A DNA stretch of 64,000 bases from Deinococcus psychrotolerans (GTDB taxonomy: Bacteria; Deinococcota; Deinococci; Deinococcales; Deinococcaceae): NCBI RefSeq assembly GCF_003860465.1, contig NZ_CP034183.1, positions 1,502,001 through 1,566,000 on the forward strand, in the 5' to 3' direction. A program made the translations under genes and the position numbers. The notes beneath the pieces were generated by a model. It was not told where the DNA came from. It worked only from the letters and a program-made list of their open reading frames with translations, and searched no databases. The first letter of the stretch is position 1; the number at the start of each line of letters is the position of its first letter. This document shows positions 9,024 to 20,647 of this stretch, piece by piece.

Positions 9024-9791
9024 ATGGCTCATAAACTTACACACAAGCTGCTAAGTCGGCGAGAATTGAACTTCCCTGTAAAGATTGCTGAAGAGGAGGG
9101 GCGATTCTCCGCATGTTGGCGTGATGGTACAGTTGAGTCCACATGTTTAAGTGGAAGCCACATATATAAGATAACGGAGGTTGCTTTGTTAGAGCCTTCC
9201 CTGATACCCGCACTCACTGTGCTTATCCGTGCCATTTGCCCAGATCAAATAGCTGAAGCAATGATAAAATCCATGGTAAAAGCCAACGATAGGGAGTGTA
9301 GAGGGATCCGAGTGAAGAATGGGGCTAACTACAGGAATCGTAGAGGAAGAAGGGTTAAAAACGGGATTTTAAGAGATACTAGACAAAAAAATTCATCTTT
9401 CGGGATGATATATATAGAGATTGAGATGGGGGGAATGAAAATTAACGGAGCAACAATAGACGGACAGGAGTACTTAATTTCTGGACGTCGGGTCTCCTTC
9501 ACTACTTTTGCAGCGAGTTTTCCTGATTTATTAGCCGATTTTGTTTTAGCTGTAAGAAAATTTGTGAAAAATCCTATAGGATTTCAACAGGCAGTGTGCG
9601 AGTCGTATCCAGAAATTGCTAAACACCATTACTTTCAGGAGACTAAGAAGGTTCCGGAGACAAAGAAGGAACGCGAAATACATCCCGATTATATGTGGGT
9701 TGCCGACGCACTAGCATCACAGAGGCAATCTTCCAAGCAAGAATTCCCTTCTTCTAGAACTCTAAACAATAGAGTCCGACACGTTCGCTAA
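9024..9791 (+). CDS. AT-rich orphan protein of unknown function (255 aa)
   Basis: Not recognised. The 255-residue product is basic, without signal peptide or membrane segment. Residues about 95-115 contain a repeated GxRVKNG unit (RGIRVKNG, then RGRRVKNG) within an Arg/Asn-rich stretch. Two predicted globular parts flank it, and the C-terminus is charged and probably disordered. Base composition differs sharply from the surroundings: the line 9361-9420 has 18 G or C in 60 bases, against roughly two thirds nearby. Codons are AT-ending and include AGA/AGG arginines that are rare in the neighbours. It sits next to a decayed toxin-antitoxin pair, so recent acquisition is likely. Confidence 0.65.
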   Translation: MAHKLTHKLLSRRELNFPVKIAEEEGRFSACWRDGTVESTCLSGSHIYKITEVALLEPSLIPALTVLIRAICPDQIAEAMIKSMVKANDRECRGIRVKNGANYRNRRGRRVKNGILRDTRQKNSSFGMIYIEIEMGGMKINGATIDGQEYLISGRRVSFTTFAASFPDLLADFVLAVRKFVKNPIGFQQAVCESYPEIAKHHYFQETKKVPETKKEREIHPDYMWVADALASQRQSSKQEFPSSRTLNNRVRHVR

Positions 9792-9810
9792 CACAGACAA
9801 TTTCCAATAA

Positions 9811-9845
9811 AAAAAGCCCCCACCAACTCGGCAGGGGCTTTCTCC
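9811..9845 (-). terminator. Rho-independent terminator of acnA
   Basis: AAAGCCCC / GGGGCTTT arms with a GC-rich loop, and a T-run when read on the minus strand. It lies 18 bases past the acnA stop. A near-identical copy follows rplQ at 58224-58255. Confidence 0.8.
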
Positions 9846-9862
9846 TTCTCAACTCTCAGCGC

Positions 9863-12574
<2,712 letters not shown>

Positions 12575-12608
12575 TTGCGTTCCTCCTTGCCCAGTGGGCG
12601 AATGGGTC

Positions 12609-12614
12609 ATTATA
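12609..12614 (-). promoter_or_regulatory. -10 box (TATAAT) of acnA
   Basis: A consensus TATAAT on the minus strand, about 35 bases from the acnA start. No good -35 hexamer is seen at 17 bases. Confidence 0.5.
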
Positions 12615-12777
12615 GGTCAACACGGCGGTTTTTCGGGCGTCACCCGCACAGTCACGGGATTCAGACCAGTAACTACCCTAGGGACAACACAGGCAAATAG
12701 AACACCCGACCACAGAACAAGCGTGAGTCCCGCTCTCCCCCGCTCTCTATCCTGACTTTTCCGCTCAGGATGGAGCG

Positions 12778-12839
12778 TTGAGTTTGAAAGGGTAGGCGAG
12801 TAGAGTTGCCTTATTGGGAATCGTTTCTATTAGGGATTC
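12778..12839 (+). promoter_or_regulatory. Promoter and inverted repeat upstream of the metal ATPase gene
   Basis: TTGAGT (12778-12783) and TAGAGT (12801-12806) are 17 bases apart. Just downstream of the expected transcription start is an inverted repeat GAATC (12818-12822) / GATTC (12835-12839), a possible metal-regulator operator. The ribosome site ACAGGAGG follows before the ATG at 12856. Confidence 0.5.
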
Positions 12840-12855
12840 TCTGACAGGAGGCTCC

Positions 12856-14814
12856 ATGACCACCCCCAACACTGCGACACCAAACCGTTTTGCCGCCCCG
12901 GCACGTCAACCCCGCTTCAACCTTTCGCCCGAATTGCGTTTTGCCGTCCTGATGACTGGCCTGACCTTGGTGGGCCTGCTGGTGGGCGTGGCGGGGCAAT
13001 ACCTTCTCAAGCAGCCGATCATCATGTGGGTCGGCTACGTCGTCGCTTACCTGGCCGGGGGCATTCCTGCCGGGCGCGAGGCGCTGCACAGCTTGTTCGT
13101 GGAAAAAAAGCTGGACGTGGACTTGCTGATGGTGGTGGCCGCTCTGGGCGCGGCGAGCATCGGGCAAGCGGCGGACGGCGCGATTTTGCTGTTTTTGTTC
13201 AGCCTCAGCAACACTCTCCAGGACTGGGCGATGGGCCGCACCAAGCACGCCATCAGCGCCCTGATGGATCTGAATCCGGCGGGAGCCACCCTGCGCCGTG
13301 ACGGACGCGAACGCTGGTGCGAACTGGGAGACATTCAAATTGGTGACGTGCTAATCATCAAGCCCGGCGAGCGAATTGCCGCCGACGCCCGCGTGACGCT
13401 GGGACAGACGGCGGTGGACGAGTCTCCCATCACCGGCGAGAGCTTGCCAATTGACAAGGCTGTGGGCGCAGAACTCGCTTCCGGCACGGTCAACCTCAAC
13501 GGCAGCGTGGAAGCAGAAGTGATTCGCCCCGCGGGAGACAGCACACTGGCCAAGCTGGTGGCGCTGATGGAGCAGGCCCAGACCGCCAAGAGCCGCACCG
13601 AAACCATGACCGAGCGCTGGGAAAGCCCGTACGCCACAGTGGTGCTGGTACTGGTGCCGCTGGTGTTCGTGCTGCTACGCTACGGGTTTAACCTGGGAGT
13701 AGACACCTCTTGGTACCGCGCCATGACCTTTATGGTGGTGGCCAGCCCCTGCGCGGTAGTCATCAGCACGCCCGCCGTGATGCTCAGCGCTATGGCGGCG
13801 GCGGCACGCGGCGGGGTGCTGTTCAAGAGCAGCGCGGCGATGGACACCCTGGCCCGCGTCAACACCGTCGCCTTCGACAAGACCGGCACCCTGACCCAGG
13901 CGAAAATGACGGTGGCCCGCATAGTGGCCGACGATGAAACGGGGGCGCTGGCTCTGGCCGCCGGGCTGGAAAGCCACAGCGAACACCCGATTGCGCAGGC
14001 CGTGGTGACGGCGGCGCGGGCGCAGAACGTCTCGTTCGCCGCCGTCAGGAACGCGCAGGCCATCCCCGGCATGGGCATTGAGGCCGAGCTGGACAGTGTT
14101 AGGCAGGGCGGTGTTAAGGAGGGCAGTGTTGACAAAGTCTGGGCCGGAAACCTCCGCTTGATGGAGCGGGAGGGAGCCAGCCTGACGCCCGCTCAGGCCG
14201 CCGCCCTGCGCGAGCTGAACACCGAGGGCAGCAGCACCGTGATCGTGGGCGTGGGAAGCCGCGTGATGGCCGTGATGGGCGTGTCCGATACCCTGCGCCC
14301 CGGCATTACCGAGGCCATCGCGGGTCTGCGGGCAGCGGGCGTGGAGCATCAGGTGATGCTGACCGGCGACAAATCGGAAGTGGCGCAGGCCGTGGCCCAC
14401 CAAATTGGCCTGACCGAATACCGTGCCGAGCTGCTGCCTGAAGACAAGCTGCGGATCATGGGCGAGTTGACCGGCCCACTGGCGATGGTCGGCGACGGCG
14501 TGAACGACGCTCCCGCTCTGGCCCGCGCCGATCTGGGCATCGCGGTGGCCAGCGGCACCGACGTGGCCATCGAGAGCGCCGACGTGGTGCTGATGAAAAA
14601 CGATCTGGGCAAGCTGGCGGGCGCGGTCAAGCTGGCCAAAGACGCTCGCCGCACCGTGATTCTCAATCTGGCCTTTGCCTTCGGAGTCATTTTGATCATC
14701 GCGCCGCTGGCGGTGGCCGGACACATTCCCCTGCCGCTGGGTGTGGTCGCGCACGAGGGCGGCACCGTTTTCGTGGTGTTCATGGGGCTGCGGCTGCTGC
14801 GTCACCGACTGTGA
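12856..14814 (+). CDS. P1B-4-type metal-exporting ATPase
   Basis: A 652-residue P-type ATPase that exports a transition metal across the cytoplasmic membrane. The actuator motif ESPITGESLP, the phosphorylated Asp in DKTGT (about 341) and the hinge GDGVNDAPAL (about 547) are all present. The transmembrane metal site is SPC (297-299) rather than CPC, and the C-terminal helix carries HEGGT (about 633). SPC with HEG(G/S)T is the signature of subgroup P1B-4, whose members export Co, Fe or Zn/Cd. There is no N-terminal metal-binding domain, as usual for that subgroup. The ATG at 12856 is preceded by CAGGAGG. The exact metal cannot be told from sequence. Confidence 0.9.
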   Translation: MTTPNTATPNRFAAPARQPRFNLSPELRFAVLMTGLTLVGLLVGVAGQYLLKQPIIMWVGYVVAYLAGGIPAGREALHSLFVEKKLDVDLLMVVAALGAASIGQAADGAILLFLFSLSNTLQDWAMGRTKHAISALMDLNPAGATLRRDGRERWCELGDIQIGDVLIIKPGERIAADARVTLGQTAVDESPITGESLPIDKAVGAELASGTVNLNGSVEAEVIRPAGDSTLAKLVALMEQAQTAKSRTETMTERWESPYATVVLVLVPLVFVLLRYGFNLGVDTSWYRAMTFMVVASPCAVVISTPAVMLSAMAAAARGGVLFKSSAAMDTLARVNTVAFDKTGTLTQAKMTVARIVADDETGALALAAGLESHSEHPIAQAVVTAARAQNVSFAAVRNAQAIPGMGIEAELDSVRQGGVKEGSVDKVWAGNLRLMEREGASLTPAQAAALRELNTEGSSTVIVGVGSRVMAVMGVSDTLRPGITEAIAGLRAAGVEHQVMLTGDKSEVAQAVAHQIGLTEYRAELLPEDKLRIMGELTGPLAMVGDGVNDAPALARADLGIAVASGTDVAIESADVVLMKNDLGKLAGAVKLAKDARRTVILNLAFAFGVILIIAPLAVAGHIPLPLGVVAHEGGTVFVVFMGLRLLRHRL

Positions 14815-14959
14815 GCACTGTGAAGCAGTAGACAGGACGTGAAGCAATGCTCAAGTTTGGGGGCGGCGGCGCTGGGAGAGCTGAGATAAGCTGAAGACTC
14901 AGCAGTCAAACCAGCCATTCAGCAGCGGAACGCCGGTCGTTCAGCAGGAGCGTGAGCAC

Positions 14960-15253
14960 ATGGGAGAAGGCAAACCGAGCAGCATTCCAAGCAAAGAAGC
15001 CCAAGCCGAAAAAGGCGTGGAGCGCAACACCATCCCTGAATCCGCTTCGCAGGAAGTCTGGAACAAGGTAGAAGACGGCGGTGTGAACGTCAAAACCGAG
15101 ACGGTGCCGACCAGTCCCGCGCCCGAACCCGAGGCAGGCAGCATTCCCGAAAAATCCGTGACCTACGGCAGCCTCAAAGACGGGATGACGCCCAGCGGAG
15201 CCACCACTGACCCCAATGGGGACGCAGGCAAGCCCAAGCTGGGCGAAAACTGA
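14960..15253 (+). CDS. Small hydrophilic protein of unknown function (97 aa)
   Basis: Not recognised. The product is very polar, rich in Pro, Glu, Gly, Ser and Thr, with almost no hydrophobic clusters, and is likely to be intrinsically disordered. There is no signal peptide or membrane helix. GC content matches the neighbours. An AGGAG lies upstream of the ATG and a good terminator follows, which supports a real gene. It resembles in character, not in alignable sequence, the 110-residue protein at 33739. A protective or stress role is only a guess. Confidence 0.6.
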   Translation: MGEGKPSSIPSKEAQAEKGVERNTIPESASQEVWNKVEDGGVNVKTETVPTSPAPEPEAGSIPEKSVTYGSLKDGMTPSGATTDPNGDAGKPKLGEN

Positions 15254-15324
15254 GCCGTCAGCGCCGCTTTCTTCTGACCAGCTTTCTTTTGGGTTGAAAT
15301 CAGCCTGCACTCTCCAGCACCTTG

Positions 15325-15367
15325 AACGCCCAGCCCCAGAGCAGAAGCTGAGGGACTGGGCGTTTTT
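15325..15367 (+). terminator. Rho-independent terminator of the 97-aa protein gene
   Basis: AACGCCCAG / CTGGGCGTT stem with a further CCC/GGG pairing and a run of five T. Confidence 0.75.
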
Positions 15368-15409
15368 GGCTGCATCTGGAAAGTGTCACTCCGAGAACAC
15401 CGCCCAATG

Positions 15410-15934
15410 TCACAGCCCGCAGGCCCGGTCGAGCAGAAAGCGGATTTCGTCGCGGCCCAGTCGGCGCGTCGCCAGCGGCAAGTCGGTAGGCAGGAGCGCT
15501 TTCTCGCCTACCTTCGGCACAAACTTGAACTCTGGGCGCACGATCAAATCGCGGCTGCGGGTAAACGCCAGCACGAAATTCAGGCGCAGCGTGTAATGGG
15601 CGTTGAGCAACTCGCGCAGGGGCAAGTTGTCGCCGCCCAACAAGGCGATCAGCGCCGGATGTGGGTCTAGGCCGTCTTCCAGCGCTTCCAAGAGCCGCGC
15701 TTGATCGAGCAGCAGCGCCGCGCCTTCTAAGGTGTGCCCGGCAATCCGCCGCCGGCAAGCCTTTTCGCTGTCGCCGCGCACCAAGCTCACTTCGCACCCC
15801 GCCCGCGACGCCGCCGCTAGGTAGCGCCAGAATTGGCTGAGGCTGCTGTAAGTCGCCAGCCCGAGGTAACCTGCCGGTTTGCTGAGTAGCGGCTCGGTGG
15901 GACGCAGCAGACTGGGGAGGTGCGGCGAAGTCAC
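15410..15934 (-). CDS. Uncharacterised protein (174 aa)
   Basis: No family recognised. The GTG start at 15934 lies six bases after a TAGCAT -10 box, a leaderless arrangement. The product is a mixed alpha/beta soluble protein with a Leu/Ala-rich middle (GAALLLDQARLLEALEDGL) and basic C-terminus containing RRLGRDEIRFLLD. There is no signal peptide or membrane segment. Codon use and GC match the surroundings, so it is probably a conserved lineage gene rather than a recent import. It is divergent from the acyl-CoA dehydrogenase at 16034. Confidence 0.65.
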   Translation of the reverse strand: MTSPHLPSLLRPTEPLLSKPAGYLGLATYSSLSQFWRYLAAASRAGCEVSLVRGDSEKACRRRIAGHTLEGAALLLDQARLLEALEDGLDPHPALIALLGGDNLPLRELLNAHYTLRLNFVLAFTRSRDLIVRPEFKFVPKVGEKALLPTDLPLATRRLGRDEIRFLLDRACGL

Positions 15935-15940
15935 TGCCCG

Positions 15941-15946
15941 ATGCTA
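15941..15946 (-). promoter_or_regulatory. -10 box (TAGCAT) of the 174-aa protein gene
   Basis: TAGCAT on the minus strand, six bases before the GTG at 15934. Confidence 0.45.
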
Positions 15947-15989
15947 GCGCTCCACCAGCGCGTTAAGAGTCACTCAATGGATCAGTATT

Positions 15990-16026
15990 TTTAGACTCAG
16001 TCTAAATATTTTCCCTGAGGCACAAT
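15990..16026 (+). promoter_or_regulatory. Perfect palindrome over the acyl-CoA dehydrogenase promoter
   Basis: TTTAGACTCAGTCTAAA (15990-16006) is a perfect inverted repeat of 8-base arms around one base. CACAAT (16021-16026) is a possible -10 box seven bases before the ATG, so the palindrome overlaps the -35 region. This is the form of a TetR-type repressor operator. Confidence 0.55.
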
Positions 16027-16033
16027 AGAGAGC

Positions 16034-17431
16034 ATGACCAAAGCAGCAGAGCCAGTTCAGGTTGGCACCGTTCAGGGCGGCGATTTGACGCAACTTCTTT
16101 CCCAGCTCGATATGAGCAAGCTCGGCGCACTCGCCAGCAAGATTGATCTGGCGGGGCTGCTCAACGCGGCGGCCAAGATGGACGACAAGCAGCTTGGCCA
16201 GCTCAGCAAAGCTCTGGGCGTGGGAGGCAAGGCGCAGGAGCACAAGAAGCGCGAATTGCCCGTGCCTGACGGCGATTTCTTCGGCCTGCTGGACACCGTG
16301 ACCGACGAACAACGCGGCGTGGCCCTGCAAGTGCGCGAGTTTATGCACGCTGAAGTGGCCCCAATCATGAACGAATACTGGAACCGCGACGAATTTCCGC
16401 GCCAGATGATCGACGCGATGCGCCCGCTGGACTTGCTGAGAAAGGTCTGGAACGAAGACGGTACCCGCAAGGCCGACGCCACCGTCATGGAAGGGCTGAT
16501 TACTTTGGAGGCCTGCAAAGTAGACGTGTCCACCGCCGTCTTTTTTGGCGTTCACGCTGGGCTGGCATTTGCCTCAGTGGCGCTGGGCGGCAGCGCCGAG
16601 CAAAAAGCCGAGTGGCTTCCCAAGATGCTGGACTTGAAGGCCATCGGCGCGTTTGGCCTGACCGAACCTGAAGGCGGCTCGCAGGTGAGTCAGGGCATGC
16701 GCACCACCTGCCGCCGCGACGGCGATGCGTGGGTGCTGAGCGGCCAGAAAAAGTGGATCGGCAACTCCACCTTTTCCGACTTCACGGTGATCTGGGCACG
16801 CGACGAGGAGAGCAATGAAGTGCGCGGCTTTATCGTGCGGGCCGGAACGCCGGGGTACAACGTAGATAAAATTCAGGGCAAAACGGCGCTGAGAATCGTG
16901 GAAAACGGTTTGATCACGCTCACCGATTGCCGCGTGCCCGACTCCGATCGCCTGCAAGAAGTCAAAGGTTGGCGCACCACCGCCGACGTGCTGCGCCTGA
17001 CCCGTGCGGGCGTGGCGTGGCAGGGCGTGGGCTGCGCGATGGGCGCGTACGAATTGGCCGTCAAGTACAGCCAAGACCGCCGGCAATTTGGCAAGCGCAT
17101 CGGCGAATTTCAACTGATTCAAAACCACTTGGTGCACATGCTCGGCAACGTCACCAGCATGTTTACCATGTGTCTGCGCCTTTCGTACATGGCCGATCAC
17201 GATTTGATGCATGACGAACACGCCGCTCTCGCCAAAGTCTTTACCGCTGCCCGGTGCCGCGAAACGGTAGCGGCAGCCCGCGAAGTCTTTGGCGGCAACG
17301 GTATTTTGTTGGAAAATGGCGTGGCCAAGCACTTTGCCGACGCTGAAGCCATTTACAGTTACGAGGGCACCAATGAAATCAATACCTTGGTGGTCGGACG
17401 GGCCGTGACGGGACTGAGCGCGTTCGTCTAA
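16034..17431 (+). CDS. Acyl-CoA dehydrogenase, glutaryl-CoA dehydrogenase-like, with N-terminal extension
   Basis: A 465-residue flavin acyl-CoA dehydrogenase, oxidising an acyl-CoA to the enoyl-CoA with electron transfer to ETF. The FAD/substrate motif [13 protein letters not shown] and the later [15 protein letters not shown] segment are intact. The likely catalytic base is in YEGTNEI (Glu about 444) followed by VVGRAVTG, as in glutaryl-CoA dehydrogenases, which also decarboxylate; substrate not proven. Residues 1-75 are an unusual helical Leu/Lys-rich extension ([26 protein letters not shown]) before the usual N-terminus. The gene stands alone with its own palindrome and terminator. Confidence 0.85.
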   Translation: MTKAAEPVQVGTVQGGDLTQLLSQLDMSKLGALASKIDLAGLLNAAAKMDDKQLGQLSKALGVGGKAQEHKKRELPVPDGDFFGLLDTVTDEQRGVALQVREFMHAEVAPIMNEYWNRDEFPRQMIDAMRPLDLLRKVWNEDGTRKADATVMEGLITLEACKVDVSTAVFFGVHAGLAFASVALGGSAEQKAEWLPKMLDLKAIGAFGLTEPEGGSQVSQGMRTTCRRDGDAWVLSGQKKWIGNSTFSDFTVIWARDEESNEVRGFIVRAGTPGYNVDKIQGKTALRIVENGLITLTDCRVPDSDRLQEVKGWRTTADVLRLTRAGVAWQGVGCAMGAYELAVKYSQDRRQFGKRIGEFQLIQNHLVHMLGNVTSMFTMCLRLSYMADHDLMHDEHAALAKVFTAARCRETVAAAREVFGGNGILLENGVAKHFADAEAIYSYEGTNEINTLVVGRAVTGLSAFV

Positions 17432-17488
17432 ACGAAATGGGTTTGAATTACGCCTGGAAATAGGTCGATAACGATCCTCCTTAAATCA

Positions 17489-17542
17489 GCGCGGCGATAA
17501 GGTGGAGCAGTCAGCTCCTTATGTATCGCCGCGCATTTTTTA
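17489..17542 (+). terminator. Long-stem terminator of the acyl-CoA dehydrogenase gene
   Basis: GCGCGGCGATA (17489-17499) pairs perfectly with TATCGCCGCGC (17524-17534); an inner AAGG/AGC pairing extends it, and ATTTTTTAT follows. Confidence 0.85.
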
Positions 17543-17836
17543 TCGGCCCCACCAAAAATAATAAAAGAGTCAGGCTTCAAAAAGACCCGAGAATAAAAGT
17601 AGATTTGAGTTAATTTTCTCCAACTACTCTAAAAAGCGATGCTTCAATTCAAAAGTGATCTCAAATTGTTGCTGACAGAAGGCTGTAAATTTTCAGCATC
17701 AAGTTTTTCTCAGCTGCTCTCCAAGTAACCCCTTTCCACCAAAATTACTTTGATTACGGTGCTCACTCTTTCGCTGGATTTCGTTAACGAATTGGAGTCA
17801 TGAAAATGTGAGTCGCGGCTGGCATACTGTTTAGAA
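17543..17836. other. AT-rich gene-free region with a perfect palindrome
   Basis: About 290 bases of unusually AT-rich DNA before the GGDEF/EAL gene. No gene or RNA is recognised. TTCGTTAACGAA (17780-17791) is a perfect 12-base palindrome about 45 bases before the start codon. TACTGT (17825-17830) ends six bases before the ATG and may be the -10 box. Confidence 0.5.
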
Positions 17837-20647
17837 ATGAAGCCGAGCCAACCAACCCCTCAGCAAGCTGCGGCCCAGCGCTTCGGCTCTGAGCTGGAGC
17901 AGCACAAGCGGGCGCTGCTGCTGCTGGACAGGGTTCGGGAAACGCTGACGGGAGCGCCGGATTTGCCGAGCTTGTTTCACGAGGTGACCGCCGCCATTCA
18001 GCAAGTCGTCGGGTATCCGCTGGTGAGCATCGCGCTGGTTGAAGACGAGCAGATCAAGCCCCAAGTCAGCCTCGGCTACGACACGGAGGGAGTGATCTAT
18101 TCCACCGATTTCGGCATCATTGGCCGTGTCGCCCGCAGTGCCCAGGCCGCCTTGGTTCAGGACGTCAGTCAAGACGCCGATTATCAGGTCTACCACCCCA
18201 AAGTAATCAGTCAACTGTGCTTGCCGCTGTTTGACGGTCAGCAGGTCGCGGGCCTGCTCAACATCGAAACCACCGACTTCGTGCTGGGCGAAGAAGATTT
18301 GCGCTTGATGCAAATTCTCAGCCAACACCTGAGCAGCGCTCTGAGGCGGGTGCGGCTGGACGTGAAAATCAGGAAAGCCCGCCAACACGACCAGTACCTG
18401 TACGCGCAGATTACCCGGCAAGCCAGCGAGTTGGCGCTGCTGCACCAAGTCCGCAATGCCCTGAGCCGCGAGGTCAGTGTAGACAGCCTTATTCGGGCGG
18501 TGAACACGGCCATCATCGCGGCGTTTGGGTATACCCAAGTCAGCATTTATTTACTAGACCCCGCAGCTTTACCCGAACCCTGCTTGGTGCTGCAACACCA
18601 AATCGGCTATGACACTGTGCTGCCCCGCATCCCGGTGTCTATGGGCGTGGTCGGCCGAGTCATCCGCACCGGCAAGGGCGAACTGATCGAAGACGTGCGG
18701 CTCGAAGCCGCCTTTGTGGGAGCCATCGACAACATCACCAGCGAGGTAACGGTGCCGCTGCGGGCACACGGAAAAGTGGTGGGGACGCTGAACGTCGAGA
18801 GCGTCGACGGCGTGACCCTGCATCAGCGCGATTTGGAACTGATGGACGAGGTCGCCGCTCAAGTGGGGCAAGCGCTGGAGCGTGCGCAACTGCTCTCAGC
18901 CGTAAGCCTGAGCGAATCCCGCTACCGGCTGCTGGCCGAGAGCATGACCGACTTGGTGTGCTTACACGCCCGGGAAGGCCAACTCACCTATGTCAGTCCG
19001 TCTGTCACCGCGCTGCTGGGTTACCTGCCCGAAGACATTTTGGGACAGTTCCCCGATGAGTTTGTGCATCCTGACGATCACGAAAAAATCAAGAATGCCA
19101 TTTTGCAAACGCCGTCGCCGCAATTTGATCTGTTGCGGCTGCGGCTGCGCCACCAGCAAGGCCACTGGATCTGGTTTGAAACCAGCAGCGCCCCGGTACA
19201 GTCTGGAGACGGTCAGTGGCAATCGACTTCCCGCGACATCAGCGAACGCCACCACATCGAGCAGCAGCTGGCCTACGAAGCGCGTCACGATTCGCTGACG
19301 GGGCTGGCCAACCGCAGTTTGTTTGAAGGCCGCCTGCAAGCCTGCTTGGAAGAAGCCCAACAAACAGGCAACACCAATTACGCCGTTTTATTTTTGGATG
19401 TCGACCGCTTTAAGGTCATCAACGACAGCTTAGGCCACCGAATCGGCGACGACTTGCTGCGGGCGCTTGCCGAGCGGCTGGCCGCCAACATACCGCCGAA
19501 CGAACTGCTGGCCCGTCTGGGCGGCGACGAATTTGCCATTTTGCTGTCTCAGCATGCTCCCGACGCCGAACGCCTCGCCGGCCGCCTGACCAAAGCGCTC
19601 AGGCAACCGCTGAAAGTCGGCGGCCACGATTTGCGCCTGAGCATCAGCATCGGCATCGCGCCGGGCCGGGCCGAATACACTGAGACCGGCGACGTGCTGC
19701 GCGACGCCGACCTCAGCATGTATGAAAGCAAGCACCGGCAACGCACGCGGGCCAGTTCGGCTTACCGGGTGTTTGACCGCAGCTTGCATGAGCGTGCCCT
19801 GCGGCGGCTGCAGATTGAAGCTGAACTCGGCGCGGCCATCGAGGCGCGGCAACTGCATCTGTTTTATCAACCGGTGGTGCAGCTGAGCAGCAACCGGATC
19901 TTGGGCTTCGAGGCGCTGGCCCGCTGGCAGCATTCCGAACTCGGTGCCGTTCAGCCCAGTGAGTTTTTGAGCGTCGCCGAGGAAACTGGACTCATCTGGC
20001 CGTTGGGTCAGTGGGTCTTAGAAGAAGCCTGCCAGCAGCTCAGCCTCTGGCAGCAGCAGCAACCCGAGCGGTCCCTGCATCTCAACGTCAATTTGTCGCC
20101 GCATCAGTTTCAGCAATCCGACGTCATTCGGCAAGTGCAGCGGGCCATTCGCAAAAGCGGCTGCGCGGCGCACGGCCTCAATCTTGAGATCACCGAGGGA
20201 GCCATGCTGCACGCCAGCGCCGCTCAAACCATCACCGCCCTCAGAGAGTTGGGGCTCGGCGTTCAGGTAGACGATTTCGGCACCGGCTACTCTTCGCTGG
20301 CCTCGCTGCACCGCTTTAACCTCACCGCCCTGAAAATCGACCGCAGTTTCGTGGAAAATTTGGGAAGTGATCCGGCCAGTCAGGGCATCGTGCAGGCCAT
20401 TTTGAAATTGGCCGAAGCGCTCAAACTCGACGTGATCGCTGAGGGCATCGAAACCTCTGAGCAGCGCCGCAGTTTGCTGGACTTGGATTGCCAAGTTGGA
20501 CAGGGCTATTTATTCTCACCCGCCGTCAGCGCCGTGGAGGCCACCAAACTGTGGCAGCGTTGCGGCGGCGCGGCAAACGAAGGGGGAGCTGCACCAACCC
20601 AGCGCAACTCCCCTGCCCTCCCTACCTCACTGCCCAAACCTTCTTAG
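17837..20647 (+). CDS. GAF-GAF-PAS-GGDEF-EAL cyclic-di-GMP enzyme
   Basis: A 936-residue multi-domain signalling protein for cyclic-di-GMP turnover. Order: GAF (about 30-180), GAF (about 195-350), PAS with a following PAC segment (about 358-480), GGDEF (about 485-645) and EAL (about 660-915). The cyclase site is an intact GGDEF (about 561-565) after DVDRFKVINDSLGH. The phosphodiesterase half keeps EAL in FEALARW (about 691), EITEG, DDFGTGYSS (about 812) and AEGIET, so both halves may be active. No transmembrane segment: cytoplasmic sensing through GAF/PAS. The ATG follows a TACTGT box by six bases. Its stop codon overlaps the stop of the convergent permease gene. Confidence 0.95.
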   Translation: MKPSQPTPQQAAAQRFGSELEQHKRALLLLDRVRETLTGAPDLPSLFHEVTAAIQQVVGYPLVSIALVEDEQIKPQVSLGYDTEGVIYSTDFGIIGRVARSAQAALVQDVSQDADYQVYHPKVISQLCLPLFDGQQVAGLLNIETTDFVLGEEDLRLMQILSQHLSSALRRVRLDVKIRKARQHDQYLYAQITRQASELALLHQVRNALSREVSVDSLIRAVNTAIIAAFGYTQVSIYLLDPAALPEPCLVLQHQIGYDTVLPRIPVSMGVVGRVIRTGKGELIEDVRLEAAFVGAIDNITSEVTVPLRAHGKVVGTLNVESVDGVTLHQRDLELMDEVAAQVGQALERAQLLSAVSLSESRYRLLAESMTDLVCLHAREGQLTYVSPSVTALLGYLPEDILGQFPDEFVHPDDHEKIKNAILQTPSPQFDLLRLRLRHQQGHWIWFETSSAPVQSGDGQWQSTSRDISERHHIEQQLAYEARHDSLTGLANRSLFEGRLQACLEEAQQTGNTNYAVLFLDVDRFKVINDSLGHRIGDDLLRALAERLAANIPPNELLARLGGDEFAILLSQHAPDAERLAGRLTKALRQPLKVGGHDLRLSISIGIAPGRAEYTETGDVLRDADLSMYESKHRQRTRASSAYRVFDRSLHERALRRLQIEAELGAAIEARQLHLFYQPVVQLSSNRILGFEALARWQHSELGAVQPSEFLSVAEETGLIWPLGQWVLEEACQQLSLWQQQQPERSLHLNVNLSPHQFQQSDVIRQVQRAIRKSGCAAHGLNLEITEGAMLHASAAQTITALRELGLGVQVDDFGTGYSSLASLHRFNLTALKIDRSFVENLGSDPASQGIVQAILKLAEALKLDVIAEGIETSEQRRSLLDLDCQVGQGYLFSPAVSAVEATKLWQRCGGAANEGGAAPTQRNSPALPTSLPKPS

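Noticed and set aside
15990..16006. Palindrome as a terminator of an upstream gene
   Set aside because: It is AT-rich, has no T-run and lies directly in front of a start codon; no upstream gene ends into it.
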